A stretch of DNA of 64,000 nt from Pelodictyon phaeoclathratiforme BU-1 (GCF_000020645.1 NC_011060.1:928501-992500), one strand, 5' to 3'; counted from the first letter of the stretch, positions 1 through 8,735 are shown. A program made the numbers and translations. The notes: a model not told the origin generated them from the letters alone.

Positions 1-920
1 TCCGGGTAAATACTAATCGAAATTCCGCCGGAGAATGCAGCATAGTCGCGATGGACCAACGCGTTTACCAACCCTTCGCGCAATGAGTTGAATGGGTAGT
101 GTGGTCGAGATTCTCGTGCCAGTTGTCCCGGCTTGAATTCGGCAGCAATCGCAACATGCCGTTTGAGAAAGTTCATCGCTTCTTCCAGGAGGTAGAATGC
201 TGGCCCCTCGTACACCTGTTCATCAATAAAATTATCTCCGCGATCCGTCTCATAGCGAACCGCCCGCAGTCGCGTCTGCGGATGGCGCAGTGAAACACGC
301 TTGCCAAACAACACATCTGCAGCATTGGTCAATTGACCGAACCGGGCCAAGGCCAGGTCTGCAAGTACGGTATCAGGGTTGTGAGCCTCTTCAAATTGAT
401 ACCCTCGGCGATCCTGTGCCCTGCGTACCGTCTCATCCAGCAGTTTACGATCAAGATCGTCAATGGCAAGGCCGACAGCAGCGCGACGTTCCCAGCGCTC
501 GGTTTCACGGGATTGCCGTACCACCATATCGCGCATTGTTGTAGCGTCGGCCGCTCGAATATTCGTTCCCTTCTTGATGTAAATCGCCCCGTCGAAAACA
601 TAGGGGCGGTCAGAGCCTTCCGGTACATCTACAGAAATGACCTTGCCTCCCTGAACATCATCCAGAGTAACGGTGAACAATACCTGAGGGGTAACATGTT
701 TATGCAGGAAGATACGGAGTGCTTCAGTATCTTTTTCGCCTGGTTCGCCGAGTACCTGGCCATGATCATCGACACCGATCAGAACGCTACCACCTTTGGT
801 GTTGAGCAGCGCACACACGGCACGGCCAATCAACTCTTCTGCCTGGGATGATGCAATAAACTCAATGCGATCGGATTTGTCTTTTCCCATGAGTTCTTCG
901 GTCAGATTTCTAACATTCAT
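1..920 (-). CDS. AlbA_2/RecG-like putative ATP-binding protein, C-terminus cut by window edge
   Basis: The reverse complement reads open from an ATG at 920 to the window edge, about 306 residues, with no stop. Near residues 35-60 it carries the Schlafen/AlbA_2 pattern (LNTKGGSVLIGVDD). Close to the visible end it has REGLVNALVHRDY, typical of the GHKL-like ATP-binding half of proteins annotated as ATP-dependent helicase RecG-like or DUF4325-type regulators. A strong AGGAGG site lies just upstream of the ATG. The start overlaps the stop of the DUF4062 gene by 4 bp (ATGA), so the two are translationally coupled. Such proteins occur as transcription regulators and in defence islands; which applies here cannot be read from the sequence. 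Confidence 0.82.
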   Translation of the reverse strand, partial: MNVRNLTEELMGKDKSDRIEFIASSQAEELIGRAVCALLNTKGGSVLIGVDDHGQVLGEPGEKDTEALRIFLHKHVTPQVLFTVTLDDVQGGKVISVDVPEGSDRPYVFDGAIYIKKGTNIRAADATTMRDMVVRQSRETERWERRAAVGLAIDDLDRKLLDETVRRAQDRRGYQFEEAHNPDTVLADLALARFGQLTNAADVLFGKRVSLRHPQTRLRAVRYETDRGDNFIDEQVYEGPAFYLLEEAMNFLKRHVAIAAEFKPGQLARESRPHYPFNSLREGLVNALVHRDYAAFSGGISISIYP

Positions 921-1612
921 TTACTGTCCCTCCTTTCTATTTCTCGGCGGATTGCATCGGGATTGCTAAAATGATTTTGTATGAAATCCTCCACATCTCT
1001 GTATCGGCCAAATTGTGCGCTGGCAAAAAGCTTTGCATCATCATTCGAAGAGAATTTTTGTACCCAGTTGCCGGTACGATCCTGATAAGTTTTGAGATCG
1101 CGTCGAATCGCTGCATCATACATGTCGATCACCCGAAAATCATCAATAATTGTTTGCTCCCGCTGCTTGAGTTTTTTCTTTTCCTCTTTGGTGTCGAATC
1201 CAAGTTTAGCAAACATCTCCTCGCGCTCCTTGGCATTTTTGCAACCGAGCTTCATGAATAACGATCGGGCGAAGGGAATGTGATGATGCGCCAGAATCCA
1301 GCGTGGTTTGCCCAGTTCGATGGCCTTCAGCAATTCCTGATGCGTAAATCCAAGCCCGTCTGGCAACACGCCGCTGCCATATTGGGGCGTAATGATACAG
1401 AGAAAGAGATCACAACGCTCGACCGCAGCCAAACAACTATCCAGTGCAGTCTGATGAGGATACACCGTGACTGTGCCTTTATGTGAACACCACACTTCAT
1501 ATCCAAATCCACTGAGCATTGCATAAATCTGCTCAAGCAGCTCCTCAATTCCGTACACGGTCGAGGAGACCATGATGGAGAGGTGGCTTGGTGATGTATT
1601 CTCTTTTTTCAT
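917..1612 (-). CDS. DUF4062 domain protein
   Basis: This 231-residue protein has an N-terminal DUF4062 signature: SIMVSSTVYGIEELLEQIY at about residues 12-30, then GYEVWCSHKGTVTVYP and CDLFLCIITPQYGSG. DUF4062 is a Rossmann-like, TIR-resembling fold often found as the sensor or effector part of large multidomain proteins. Here it stands alone with a charged helical C-terminal half containing KKLKQREQTIIDDF. It is the first gene of a two-gene unit with the AlbA_2 protein (4-bp overlap) and starts 162 bp after the Wadjet jetD stop on the same strand. A role in defence is inference from context only. Confidence 0.8.
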   Translation of the reverse strand: MKKENTSPSHLSIMVSSTVYGIEELLEQIYAMLSGFGYEVWCSHKGTVTVYPHQTALDSCLAAVERCDLFLCIITPQYGSGVLPDGLGFTHQELLKAIELGKPRWILAHHHIPFARSLFMKLGCKNAKEREEMFAKLGFDTKEEKKKLKQREQTIIDDFRVIDMYDAAIRRDLKTYQDRTGNWVQKFSSNDDAKLFASAQFGRYRDVEDFIQNHFSNPDAIRREIERRDSK

Positions 1613-1774
1613 TAACAGTCTGAAATATTTTCAGTCGTTAAGATCGGCCCATTCTCTCGATTGTCCAATCGATGATTTATTTATCTTTGCTCGCTTTTCG
1701 AAAGCATCCGCTGGTTATGGTTTATGACATTCTGAATTGCGGCCTTCATGAATATCCTTTTTTCTGCAAGATCA

Positions 1775-2950
1775 TCAAAATCTCCCCAGCGCCTCCACCA
1801 GCCACTCAAACCCGATCTTCTCCTGTTCCAGTCGTATCTGATGGCCCAGCTCATTTTTACGTAACTGATCGTAAAGCGCACTCTCATCAGCGGTCAGTCG
1901 CATGAGTGCACCGGTTTCGGGAGATGGTTCAACGCCCCAGAGCGGTTGATGCTCCATCAATGTTTTACTGTCCATCAGCAGGGAAGCCACGTGGGGAAAG
2001 AACCCGCGCAACTGGTTGAGGATGGCGAAGCCGTGAGTGTCGATGTCGCCCCAGTAGTGGATAACGCGGTTACGCATCCATTCGACCGATGCCAGATTCT
2101 CAAACCCATACCCGGCTCCGAAAATTACCATTGCCTCGGGAACCTCGGGAAAGGCGAGAAAGTTGATTTCGTTTTCGGTGATGAAGAGCTTTGTAACAGG
2201 CAGTTCCAGTTGGGCAAAGGTCTCCTGCGTCACCGTGATATCCTGATCGCTCTTCGTCGAGAGCAGCGCCAGTGATGGGTCAAGAATCCGGAATCGTACC
2301 CGCAGGGGTTTATCCTGAAAGCCGTAACGCCTACAAAACCCGATGGCTCCGGTGGCCGTTGCGTCAATCTCCTCCGGCGGAAGAACGAGGTCGAACAGCT
2401 CCCCAAGCACGCCCCGGTGCCCTTCGATGAATTTGCTGTGCACGTCGGGCAGGTCGATCTGGCGCAGATAGATGCCGGGCCGGGGATGCTTGAGACGCCA
2501 GGCGAGAATGGAGAGGATGCGGGGCCACTCTTCTGCCAGTTCAAGGGCTCGAAGGGGGCGTTTTGCCAGCCAGGGGAGAAGCGCGGGTTGCCAGTCGCGG
2601 GTGAGCGTGACCATGGCGGCGAACTGCCGTGCTTCCTGCCGCTTGCCAATCCAGACGAGGGCTTCGTCGAGTGCATCAATCCAGATCTCTGCCGGAAGTT
2701 CATTGGCTCCCAGAATGCGGTGGTTGACCGTGCGCCACACAATCCGGTACGGTTTGGCTGCGCTGGTGAGTCGGGCAAGCCAGTCGCGCACTTCGGCAAA
2801 TGAGTTGCTTAACTCTCTGGAGTCGGGCCCTTTCAGCGTCAAGCGACGGGGAAAAACCGATTCACCGCCAATCAGGGAGGAGAGGATGAGGCCCCGATCC
2901 CAGAGCTTTTGCACCTGGGCCTTGAGTTCGGCGGGGGTTGTCCAGTTCAT
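1775..2950 (-). CDS. jetD: Wadjet defence protein JetD (DUF3322/DUF2220, Toprim-like nuclease)
   Basis: The 391-residue protein matches the JetD layout: an N-terminal DUF3322-like part beginning with TPAELKAQVQKLWDRG, and a C-terminal DUF2220 domain with a Toprim-like acidic motif WGDIDTHG at residues 300-307. It ends with the family's RLEQEKIG segment. In characterised Wadjet systems JetD is the nuclease that cleaves closed circular plasmids after the SMC-like JetABC complex has extruded DNA. Its ATG overlaps the jetC stop by 4 bp, so the two are coupled. The acidic residues D302 and D304 are present, so the nuclease looks intact. Confidence 0.9.
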   Translation of the reverse strand: MNWTTPAELKAQVQKLWDRGLILSSLIGGESVFPRRLTLKGPDSRELSNSFAEVRDWLARLTSAAKPYRIVWRTVNHRILGANELPAEIWIDALDEALVWIGKRQEARQFAAMVTLTRDWQPALLPWLAKRPLRALELAEEWPRILSILAWRLKHPRPGIYLRQIDLPDVHSKFIEGHRGVLGELFDLVLPPEEIDATATGAIGFCRRYGFQDKPLRVRFRILDPSLALLSTKSDQDITVTQETFAQLELPVTKLFITENEINFLAFPEVPEAMVIFGAGYGFENLASVEWMRNRVIHYWGDIDTHGFAILNQLRGFFPHVASLLMDSKTLMEHQPLWGVEPSPETGALMRLTADESALYDQLRKNELGHQIRLEQEKIGFEWLVEALGRF

Positions 2951-5900
2951 TCCACCGACCTCTCTTTTTCGGCGCGATACTCTTCGATGGTGAGGTTGCG
3001 CAATACCGAGCAGCGCCCCTCCTGATTGTGCACAAAGCCGACACTGGAGACGAAGGGCTCGATGATGTGGATTTTCTGCAAGGGGGTGACGATGAGCAGT
3101 TGCAGGTTGAGCTGGGCAAAGAGTTGCAGTCCGTACTGGGCCGATTCGTCGGAGCCGCGTCCGAAAGCCTCGTCAATGACCACGAAGCGGAAGGAGCGTG
3201 AGCGCACGGCGCCCCATTCGAGGCCGAACTGGTAGGCAAGGCTGGCGGCAAGGACGGTGTAGGCGAGCTTCTCCTTCTGTCCTCCCGATTTTCCCCCTGA
3301 ATCTGCGTAGTGTTCATGTTCGCTGTCATCTTCGCGCCACCGTTCGCTGGCGGCAAAGACGAACCAGTTGCGCACGTCGGTCACTTTGGCAGTCCAGCGC
3401 CGGTCGAGGTCGGCATAGGCTTCACGGCCACGGAAGCGGTCGATGATGCGGCGCACCTGGAGGAATTTGGCTTCGGAGTATTGCGCATCATCCGAGCCGG
3501 TCAGCGTCCCTTCGGTGCAGGCTCGCAGCTCCGACTGAAAGTCACGAATGTCGGCATCGAGGTTCAGTTGTGCTTCGAGGGTGATGTATCGTCCCGGATT
3601 GAAGTCGATTTGCGTGAGCGATTCATTGAGGCGGGTAATGCGCTCCTTGATGGTTTCGCGTTCGCGGGCCAGTTGCGACTGAAAATTGGCCACCTCCCGG
3701 ATGGTATTTTCGTTGAGCAGATCTTTGAACCGTCCCTCAAAGCGCGGCAGATCGTCAGCCTGGAGCTGCTGAAACATCGAACGATACTCCGACCCTGCAG
3801 CAATGTTGACATCCACCTCACGGGTCTCAAGCTTCCACTCCTCCTTGTATTCGGTCATCGCCCTGATGATCTTTTCGCCCAATCGGGAGAGCTTCCGGTC
3901 TTCGCTGTCAATCTTTGCCTGGAGCCAGTCGCGCATCTCCCGTTCGCGATTGTCGCACGATTCAACCGTCAGCGACTGGTCGCCGAAAGCCTCCTGGCGC
4001 ATGAGCTGGAGCAGGGGGAAACGTGCGGCAGCTTCGCCTCCCGCTTCATCGAGCAGCGCTGCAGTCTGTTGCTGCAATTCGGTGATGACGCTGATTTTCT
4101 GCTCTATTTTTGAGCGTTTATCTTTTCGGTCATCAAGCTGCTGCTCCGTCTCATGCAGCTTTTGTTCCACTGCGGCAAGTTGCTCGGTCAGGGTTTGCAG
4201 GATATTGGAGGTCGCTTCAAGGTCGCGTTTTTCTTTCTCCAGTCGGGCGATGGCAACGGCGAGTGGCTGCCAGTCGAGATCGCTGAAATCAGGATATTCG
4301 CCAAGCCTTGAGAGGATGGTCAGGCGCTCCTTGAGCGTTTTCTGCTCCTGCTGCAAAGTGCTGATGTGTCCCGCAAGTTTGGTCAGCTCGTTTTGCTGCT
4401 GCTTGCCCTTCTCTTCGAGGACGGCAATTTTGGCGGCATTGCTCCATCCGAGCACGTAGCGGCTGCGATCGTCGAGGCGGTGGCGGTCATCCTTTTCGTG
4501 CCGTTCACCGGGTGACTTGATCTGGCCTGCCTGGGTGATCGCTTTTTTCTCCCTCCGAAACTCCTCCTGACTCATGCAGCAGACCAGATCGAAACGATGG
4601 GCTACCTCCCGTTCGAGCCAGTCGAAATAAGGAGAATCGCCTTTGATGGCAAGCTTTCTGGCAAGTGAGGCCGGATGATCGGGTAACTGTTCGCTGCGAG
4701 AGAGTGGACGCACCCGAAAATAGACCAGCCTTCCTTTCAGATTGGTGCGTTCTACCCATTCGGCCACCTTCGGGTAGTGATGGTCGGGCACCAGCAGCGA
4801 GAGGCCGAAGTTGCGGAGCACCCGCTCAATGGCTCCTTCCCAGAGCTGCTCTCCCTCCTGAACCTGAAGCAACTCGCCGGCAAAGGGCATCTCAACCTCC
4901 GCGAGATTCAGCGCCTTGCAGAGCGAACGGCGCATGGCAATCTGTTTTTCATCAATATTGCTCATGCGCTCTTTCAGGCTCTTGATCTCTGCACTCAATA
5001 GCTCATGCTCCTGACGTCCCTGGGTAAAGAGAACTCCAGCCTCATTGAGATCGTTTTGCACCCGCACTTCAGCTTCGGCAGTTGCTTCGTGCATTGCTGC
5101 ATGGCCGGCACGCTGCTGATAAAACTCCTCGGCGTTCGTTGCCGGATGCTCCCCAAGCTGGCTGGCAAGTTTTCCATATCGGGTTGCCTTCTGGTTGCGC
5201 CGTTCAAGCTCCTGCTGATGCTGCCGAATCTCAGCGGCGATACTTTCAATCCGGTCGCCTCCATTTTCAGCGATGGTTCGGCGCAGTTCACGGTCACGCC
5301 CCTGCAGGGTGCGCCGCTCCTCGTCGAGACGCTCGATGGTGATCTGGTGACGGTTCAGCTCCTCATGCAGCGAGACATGGCGTTTTTCGAGCAGTTCGAG
5401 TTTGAGGGAGGCGAACCAGGGGCGAAGGCTGTCGCGCGATGCCCGCAGCTCTTCGGCTCGCTCGGCCATGGTGTGGTGCGTATCGCAATCTGCCACCAGA
5501 GGGCCAAGCATCTCTATCTGCCGCTTTGCTTTGAGGACAGCTTCGTGCGCCCGGTTGAGATCTTCGAAATGCTGGATAAGGGCGGCAATGCGCGGCTCAA
5601 CCGTGAAGGGCTCAAGCATGTGGAGACGGACGAAATCGGTGAGGTTTCCCACCGACTTGAGCGAGACGGTTTGATGAAACAGCTCGAGCGCCTGTTCATT
5701 TTCGATCCCGAAACGTCGCCGGAACCAGGCACCGTAGGGTGGAAAGCTTTCAAACAGCTCAACTCCCGCTCCACGCAGCCGCTTGCGCAGGGTTGAAATT
5801 TCAGTCCCGAAGGCTGAAAAATCGGCAGCGATGGAAAGATCACGTTCACATGCGGCATAGAGACGCGCTGGCTGTGCGGCATCCTTCATCCAGAAAATTT

Positions 5901-6315
5901 GGGCGAGGGTGACGGTCTTGTCGTAGCCTTCGTTATGAAAGACACCGAGAATGACTGAATAGCCGTTGAGTTCGCGCAGGGCGACCGGTTTGGCGCCACC
6001 TCCGAGGTTCTCCTGCCGCTCCGACTTGAAGTAGCCGAGCACGTATGAGCGCAGGGTGCGTTCACGGTTGTCGGCGCCTGCTGCCTTGTTGTAGGCAATG
6101 CGCTGGCTTGGCACCAGCAGGGTAGTCACGGCATCGACCAGCGTTGACTTTCCGGAGCCGATATCTCCCGTGAGGAGGGCGTTCTTTCCACCAAGTTTGA
6201 GCGTCCAGACCCTGCCATCGAAGGTGCCCCAGTTGAATATCTCAAGCCGTTGCAGGCGAAAACCAGCCAGACGGTCATCGGCAACAAATCCCATTTCAAG
6301 CGACTCACTCATCAT
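2947..6315 (-). CDS. jetC: Wadjet SMC-like ATPase JetC
   Basis: This is a 1122-residue SMC/MukB-like ATPase. Walker A GDIGSGKST lies at residues 50-58, the middle is a long heptad-rich coiled coil (about 250-950), the ABC signature SGGKSGGQ is at 1006-1013 and Walker B FVVIDEA at 1044-1050. It is the DNA-extruding motor of type I Wadjet. Two tandem ATGs exist at 6315 and 6312. The GGAG upstream is better spaced for the second, so the protein may be one residue shorter. It should directly follow jetB but is separated from it by about 3.4 kb of cargo, and its first 16-45 codons recur twice upstream as truncated copies. The gene is otherwise complete. Confidence 0.92.
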   Translation of the reverse strand: MMSESLEMGFVADDRLAGFRLQRLEIFNWGTFDGRVWTLKLGGKNALLTGDIGSGKSTLVDAVTTLLVPSQRIAYNKAAGADNRERTLRSYVLGYFKSERQENLGGGAKPVALRELNGYSVILGVFHNEGYDKTVTLAQIFWMKDAAQPARLYAACERDLSIAADFSAFGTEISTLRKRLRGAGVELFESFPPYGAWFRRRFGIENEQALELFHQTVSLKSVGNLTDFVRLHMLEPFTVEPRIAALIQHFEDLNRAHEAVLKAKRQIEMLGPLVADCDTHHTMAERAEELRASRDSLRPWFASLKLELLEKRHVSLHEELNRHQITIERLDEERRTLQGRDRELRRTIAENGGDRIESIAAEIRQHQQELERRNQKATRYGKLASQLGEHPATNAEEFYQQRAGHAAMHEATAEAEVRVQNDLNEAGVLFTQGRQEHELLSAEIKSLKERMSNIDEKQIAMRRSLCKALNLAEVEMPFAGELLQVQEGEQLWEGAIERVLRNFGLSLLVPDHHYPKVAEWVERTNLKGRLVYFRVRPLSRSEQLPDHPASLARKLAIKGDSPYFDWLEREVAHRFDLVCCMSQEEFRREKKAITQAGQIKSPGERHEKDDRHRLDDRSRYVLGWSNAAKIAVLEEKGKQQQNELTKLAGHISTLQQEQKTLKERLTILSRLGEYPDFSDLDWQPLAVAIARLEKEKRDLEATSNILQTLTEQLAAVEQKLHETEQQLDDRKDKRSKIEQKISVITELQQQTAALLDEAGGEAAARFPLLQLMRQEAFGDQSLTVESCDNREREMRDWLQAKIDSEDRKLSRLGEKIIRAMTEYKEEWKLETREVDVNIAAGSEYRSMFQQLQADDLPRFEGRFKDLLNENTIREVANFQSQLARERETIKERITRLNESLTQIDFNPGRYITLEAQLNLDADIRDFQSELRACTEGTLTGSDDAQYSEAKFLQVRRIIDRFRGREAYADLDRRWTAKVTDVRNWFVFAASERWREDDSEHEHYADSGGKSGGQKEKLAYTVLAASLAYQFGLEWGAVRSRSFRFVVIDEAFGRGSDESAQYGLQLFAQLNLQLLIVTPLQKIHIIEPFVSSVGFVHNQEGRCSVLRNLTIEEYRAEKERSVE

Positions 6316-6393
6316 CTTTCTCCATCAGTTTTACCGGTCGCTGCACGGTATTTGTCAAGCCAGTTGTCAAAATCTGCCAGCCATTGAGCGTCC
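6175..6393 (-). repeat. jetB/jetC junction repeat, copy 1 (attached to full-length jetC)
   Basis: This is the copy next to the functional jetC. Bases 6267-6393 match copy 3 (9709-9833), and 6175-6369 match copy 2 (7907-8100). It contains the first roughly 46 codons of jetC plus a decayed remnant of the jetB 3' end (6316-6393). The remnant has lost the rest of jetB and carries a 1-nt insertion in GCTGCACGG relative to intact jetB, so its frame is broken near the end. The three copies are in direct orientation. Recombination between copies 1 and 3 would restore a contiguous jetB-jetC. Confidence 0.85.
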
Positions 6394-6559
6394 CGACAGA
6401 ACTGATATGATGCTCTTTTTTGCGGCTCTTTTTTGTATCTTTTGCCTTAGAGCTACCGTGCTTTTTGGTTTGTGTTACATTGCAAATGATAATTCCATTT
6501 TACTCATCTAAATACAATACTAAATCAAGAGCTTTGCGGTTGATTGCCATAGTTAAATA

Positions 6560-6913
6560 CTACTTAATCCTCTGAACTATGGCATAAGGCTCACCAGCGA
6601 ACTCTTCAGCTTCTTTCGGTACATAGCGAACAGTAACCGAGTATTTGCGAATAGGGCGAAGAACCGGTATCTCTTTACCTGTCTTGGTACTGATCTTGAT
6701 TTCACCTGTTTCTTCAGAATACTTTCGGTTAATTGCTCCCACTGCGCTCTGCACTTTTTTCACCGTATCTTCACCCACAGGGGAGTACCATGTGGCGTAA
6801 TGTCCTTCTGCGGTTGGTTCAGGCATAGCGTCAAATGGATAACTGGATGTTCTGCTTCCGGTATTACGGGTTGCTTTAATAAGCGGTTCAAATGTAAACT
6901 GTGTTTCACTCAT
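6560..6913 (-). CDS. Unknown 117-residue soluble protein in Wadjet insert
   Basis: I do not recognise this protein. It is 117 residues, soluble and mixed alpha/beta in appearance, with no signal peptide or membrane segment. A good AAGGAG ribosome-binding site sits 7-8 bases before the ATG at 6913, which supports a real gene. Notable segments are SSYPFDAMPEP near residue 24 and RPIRKYSVTVRYV near residue 87, the latter looking like a beta strand. It is the last cargo gene before jetC, on the same strand, and about 240 bp separate it from jetC. Function is unknown. Confidence 0.7.
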   Translation of the reverse strand: MSETQFTFEPLIKATRNTGSRTSSYPFDAMPEPTAEGHYATWYSPVGEDTVKKVQSAVGAINRKYSEETGEIKISTKTGKEIPVLRPIRKYSVTVRYVPKEAEEFAGEPYAIVQRIK

Positions 6914-7429
6914 ACGGTTGCTCCTTTTTGTATCAGATTTAATAACAGGTTCAATATCGTTATTCTAATCGACCATTAACTGCAAGTCTAGGAGTTTTTT
7001 TATAGTAAATAGATCAAGTTAGATTTTAGCCTATCTTCATTCATCAATATCCGTTAGTTCCTACTTCATTCTTTTGCTGTCTTCTGGTAAAGCCACAAAG
7101 ATAACGACTAACTATTAGTTCGTACAAACAGGTCAATAGTATTTGTCTTGTGGCACTCAAAATATAAGTACAATAAGAAGCCAAACTAAAAAAATCAACT
7201 TTACTATAGTTAATAAAGCGGATTCCTTTGCTTTACGTTTTCCTTTTTGTTTTTTCATCTGTTCCAAACGAAAAACAACGCCTCTTGTTCCAGATATATA
7301 TCGTCCATTCTTCCAACTCATAGTGCAAAAGTTTAATTAAATGCGATCATGTGAATTCAAAAATTCTCTTGAAAGGTTTTAAAATCCGATTTTTTGAAGC
7401 GACCTCAAATAATAGTCAACATAAAAAAA
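6914..7429. other. AT-rich stretch with no supported gene
   Basis: About 516 bp between two cargo genes of the Wadjet insert. It is AT-rich and has no open frame with a plausible start, no recognisable RNA gene and no convincing terminator. The only open frame (plus strand, 7143-7340) has low-complexity composition and no ribosome-binding site. The promoter of the 6560-6913 gene would be expected near 6920-7000. Confidence 0.5.
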
Positions 7430-7873
7430 TTACGTTTTTGATTTACAGAGAGTAGTGTGATACTTTTCAATTTCCGTTATAGTTTCGTGTAATAAATCTA
7501 ATGTATCTAAGCATTTTTCTGTTGCTTTTTTTCCTCCTTCCATACCTTGTAATGATTTGATTATGAGTAGTTGACGGTTATATTCTGTTTGATAATATTC
7601 GTTTAATATGGTCAAAGCATTCAGTCGCGCATAATCGGTTTGTTTCTCTTGGGCTTTTCTGGATAGTTTTAGTTCATTGAATTGAATGGAAACAGTATAA
7701 ATGACGCCAATAAAAGAGCAAAAGCTTAACCAAGCTGTAACAGCATAAATACATGCAATCCATTGTTGTAGTTCGTCATTCTTGAATTGTGAAATAAAAT
7801 TATGAAAAGGCAATAATAGTATAATTATTATTGCTATTACCAGTCCAGTAATTATAATAGTGATTTTGGACAT
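7430..7873 (-). CDS. Small two-helix membrane protein of unknown function
   Basis: This 147-residue protein has two predicted membrane helices, at residues 4-24 (TIIITGLVIAIIIILLLP) and about 40-64 (IACIYAVTAWLSFCSFIGVIYTVS). A charged helical cytoplasmic tail follows (FNELKLSRKAQEKQ onward). Similar helix-pair plus coiled-tail proteins are common orphans in defence islands, and the family was not identified. There is no ribosome-binding site of its own. The ATG sits 6 nt after the stop of the truncated jetC copy (7880-8044), which does have one, so translation by coupling is plausible. It lies on the Wadjet strand. Confidence 0.65.
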   Translation of the reverse strand: MSKITIIITGLVIAIIIILLLPFHNFISQFKNDELQQWIACIYAVTAWLSFCSFIGVIYTVSIQFNELKLSRKAQEKQTDYARLNALTILNEYYQTEYNRQLLIIKSLQGMEGGKKATEKCLDTLDLLHETITEIEKYHTTLCKSKT

Positions 7874-7879
7874 GTTATT

Positions 7880-8044
7880 TTATTCAAATTTAAGGCAAAA
7901 AGAATTGAGGCCGTTTTTCCCGCCCAGCTTGGGTGTCCAGACCCTGCCCTCGAAGGTGCCCCAGTTGAATATCTCAAGACGTTGCAGTCGAAAACCGGCC
8001 AGACGGTCATCAGCAATACATCTCATTTCAACCGCCTCACTCAT
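7880..8044 (-). pseudogene. Truncated jetC 5' fragment (54 codons)
   Basis: An open frame from an ATG at 8044 to a TAA at 7880-7882 encodes 54 residues. It begins MSEAVEMRCIADDRLAGFR, matching the first 45 residues of intact JetC (about 85% by eye), then departs after GGKN, just before the position of the Walker A loop. The last eight or nine residues are unrelated. A GGAGA site precedes the ATG. It cannot be an ATPase, but it is still translatable and could act as a leader for the membrane-protein gene 6 nt downstream. Confidence 0.8.
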
Positions 8045-8100
8045 TATTTGTCTCCATCAGTTTTACCGGCTGCTGCAAGGTATTCGTCAAGTTGGTTATC
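7907..8100 (-). repeat. jetB/jetC junction repeat, copy 2
   Basis: This is a direct repeat of 6175-6369 containing the first 45 codons of jetC and about 55 bp of jetB 3' end, abruptly ended at 8100. Like copy 1 it carries the extra base in GCTGCAAGG that intact jetB (copy 3) lacks, so copies 1 and 2 are closer to each other. Just beyond the repeat, TCTTTTTTGC-(A)GGCTCTTT occurs in both copy 1 (about 6413-6430) and copy 2 (about 8099-8116), suggesting the shared ancestry extends a little further. Confidence 0.82.
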
Positions 8101-8206
8101 TTTTTTGCAGGCTCTTTCACATTTCGATTGAGCATTGGTGTTCATAAGAAGCTTGCCATAAAATGTGACACATTTGACTGTGGTATTTTCGCAGGACTGG
8201 GCAGCA

Positions 8207-8488
8207 TCAACGCTTGAGTGTTCTGTAAAAGTTTTCGTGGGAGCCCAAAAGAAGCAGGAGACGGCTTACAGCGTCATACTCGTAGGCGAGCAGGGTAAGT
8301 TGACCGTTACATCTGAATTTATAGACAAAAACACCAGCCAGATCACCCTTTTTTGGCTCACCCACAGTTGGATCTTTGATAATTTCAGCAATGGCATCAT
8401 CAACATCAGCCTTCTCGTTTGGGTGCAGCCTCTTATAAGTACGCCTGAAAAGAGTGCTTTGATGAACCTGAATGTCGTTATTCATCAA
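8207..8488 (-). CDS. RelE/ParE-family toxin
   Basis: This 93-residue protein has the RelE/ParE fold pattern: N-terminal TLFRRTYKRLHPNEKADVDDAI helix region, then VFVYKFRCNGQLTLLAYEYD strands and the closing LLLLGSHENFYRTLKR. RelE-like toxins are ribosome-dependent mRNA endonucleases; ParE-like ones inhibit gyrase. Sequence alone does not decide here, though the HENFYR ending favours a RelE/StbE type. It overlaps its antitoxin by 4 bp (ATGA). It is cargo within the split Wadjet operon, transcribed in the Wadjet direction. Confidence 0.85.
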   Translation of the reverse strand: MMNNDIQVHQSTLFRRTYKRLHPNEKADVDDAIAEIIKDPTVGEPKKGDLAGVFVYKFRCNGQLTLLAYEYDAVSRLLLLLGSHENFYRTLKR

Positions 8489-8712
8489 GAACGATGCCCT
8501 TCCGGGACGAATGGTGTTGAGAGCGACTCACCCTCTGCCCTTGCAACCAGAAGATCCCGAATAAAATCGATTGGTAAATCTGGATTGTCGAGAGCCGCCC
8601 GTCCGATCATCGCCCAAAACTCAATCTGCCCGGCAATGGTGCGATGCTCAGCCTTGGCCTGTGCTCTTGCTTGTCCGTACAAGGTATCATCTATTCGTAC
8701 TGGCATTCCCAT
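8485..8712 (-). CDS. ParD-like antitoxin
   Basis: The 75-residue protein matches the ParD-like antitoxin family: a short N-terminal MPVRIDDTLYGQARAQAK strand-helix for DNA binding, then HRTIAGQIEFWAMIGRAALDNPD, and a flexible acidic tail ending TPFVPEGHRS that would wrap the toxin. It precedes and overlaps the toxin gene by 4 bp. A GGGGAG ribosome-binding site lies 8 nt upstream of the ATG. A 6-bp palindrome is positioned just upstream, as expected for an autorepressor. A decayed tail of the same family lies at 14882-14950. Confidence 0.85.
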   Translation of the reverse strand: MGMPVRIDDTLYGQARAQAKAEHRTIAGQIEFWAMIGRAALDNPDLPIDFIRDLLVARAEGESLSTPFVPEGHRS

Positions 8713-8735
8713 AATTATTTCTCCCCGATAGTTTT

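Noticed and set aside
333..851. 172-codon plus-strand ORF opposite the AlbA_2 gene
   Set aside because: Antisense shadow of a gene with clear family motifs; no ribosome-binding site or motif of its own.
3310..4113. 267-codon plus-strand ORF opposite jetC
   Set aside because: Antisense to the coiled-coil region of jetC, where repetitive codon use leaves long open frames.
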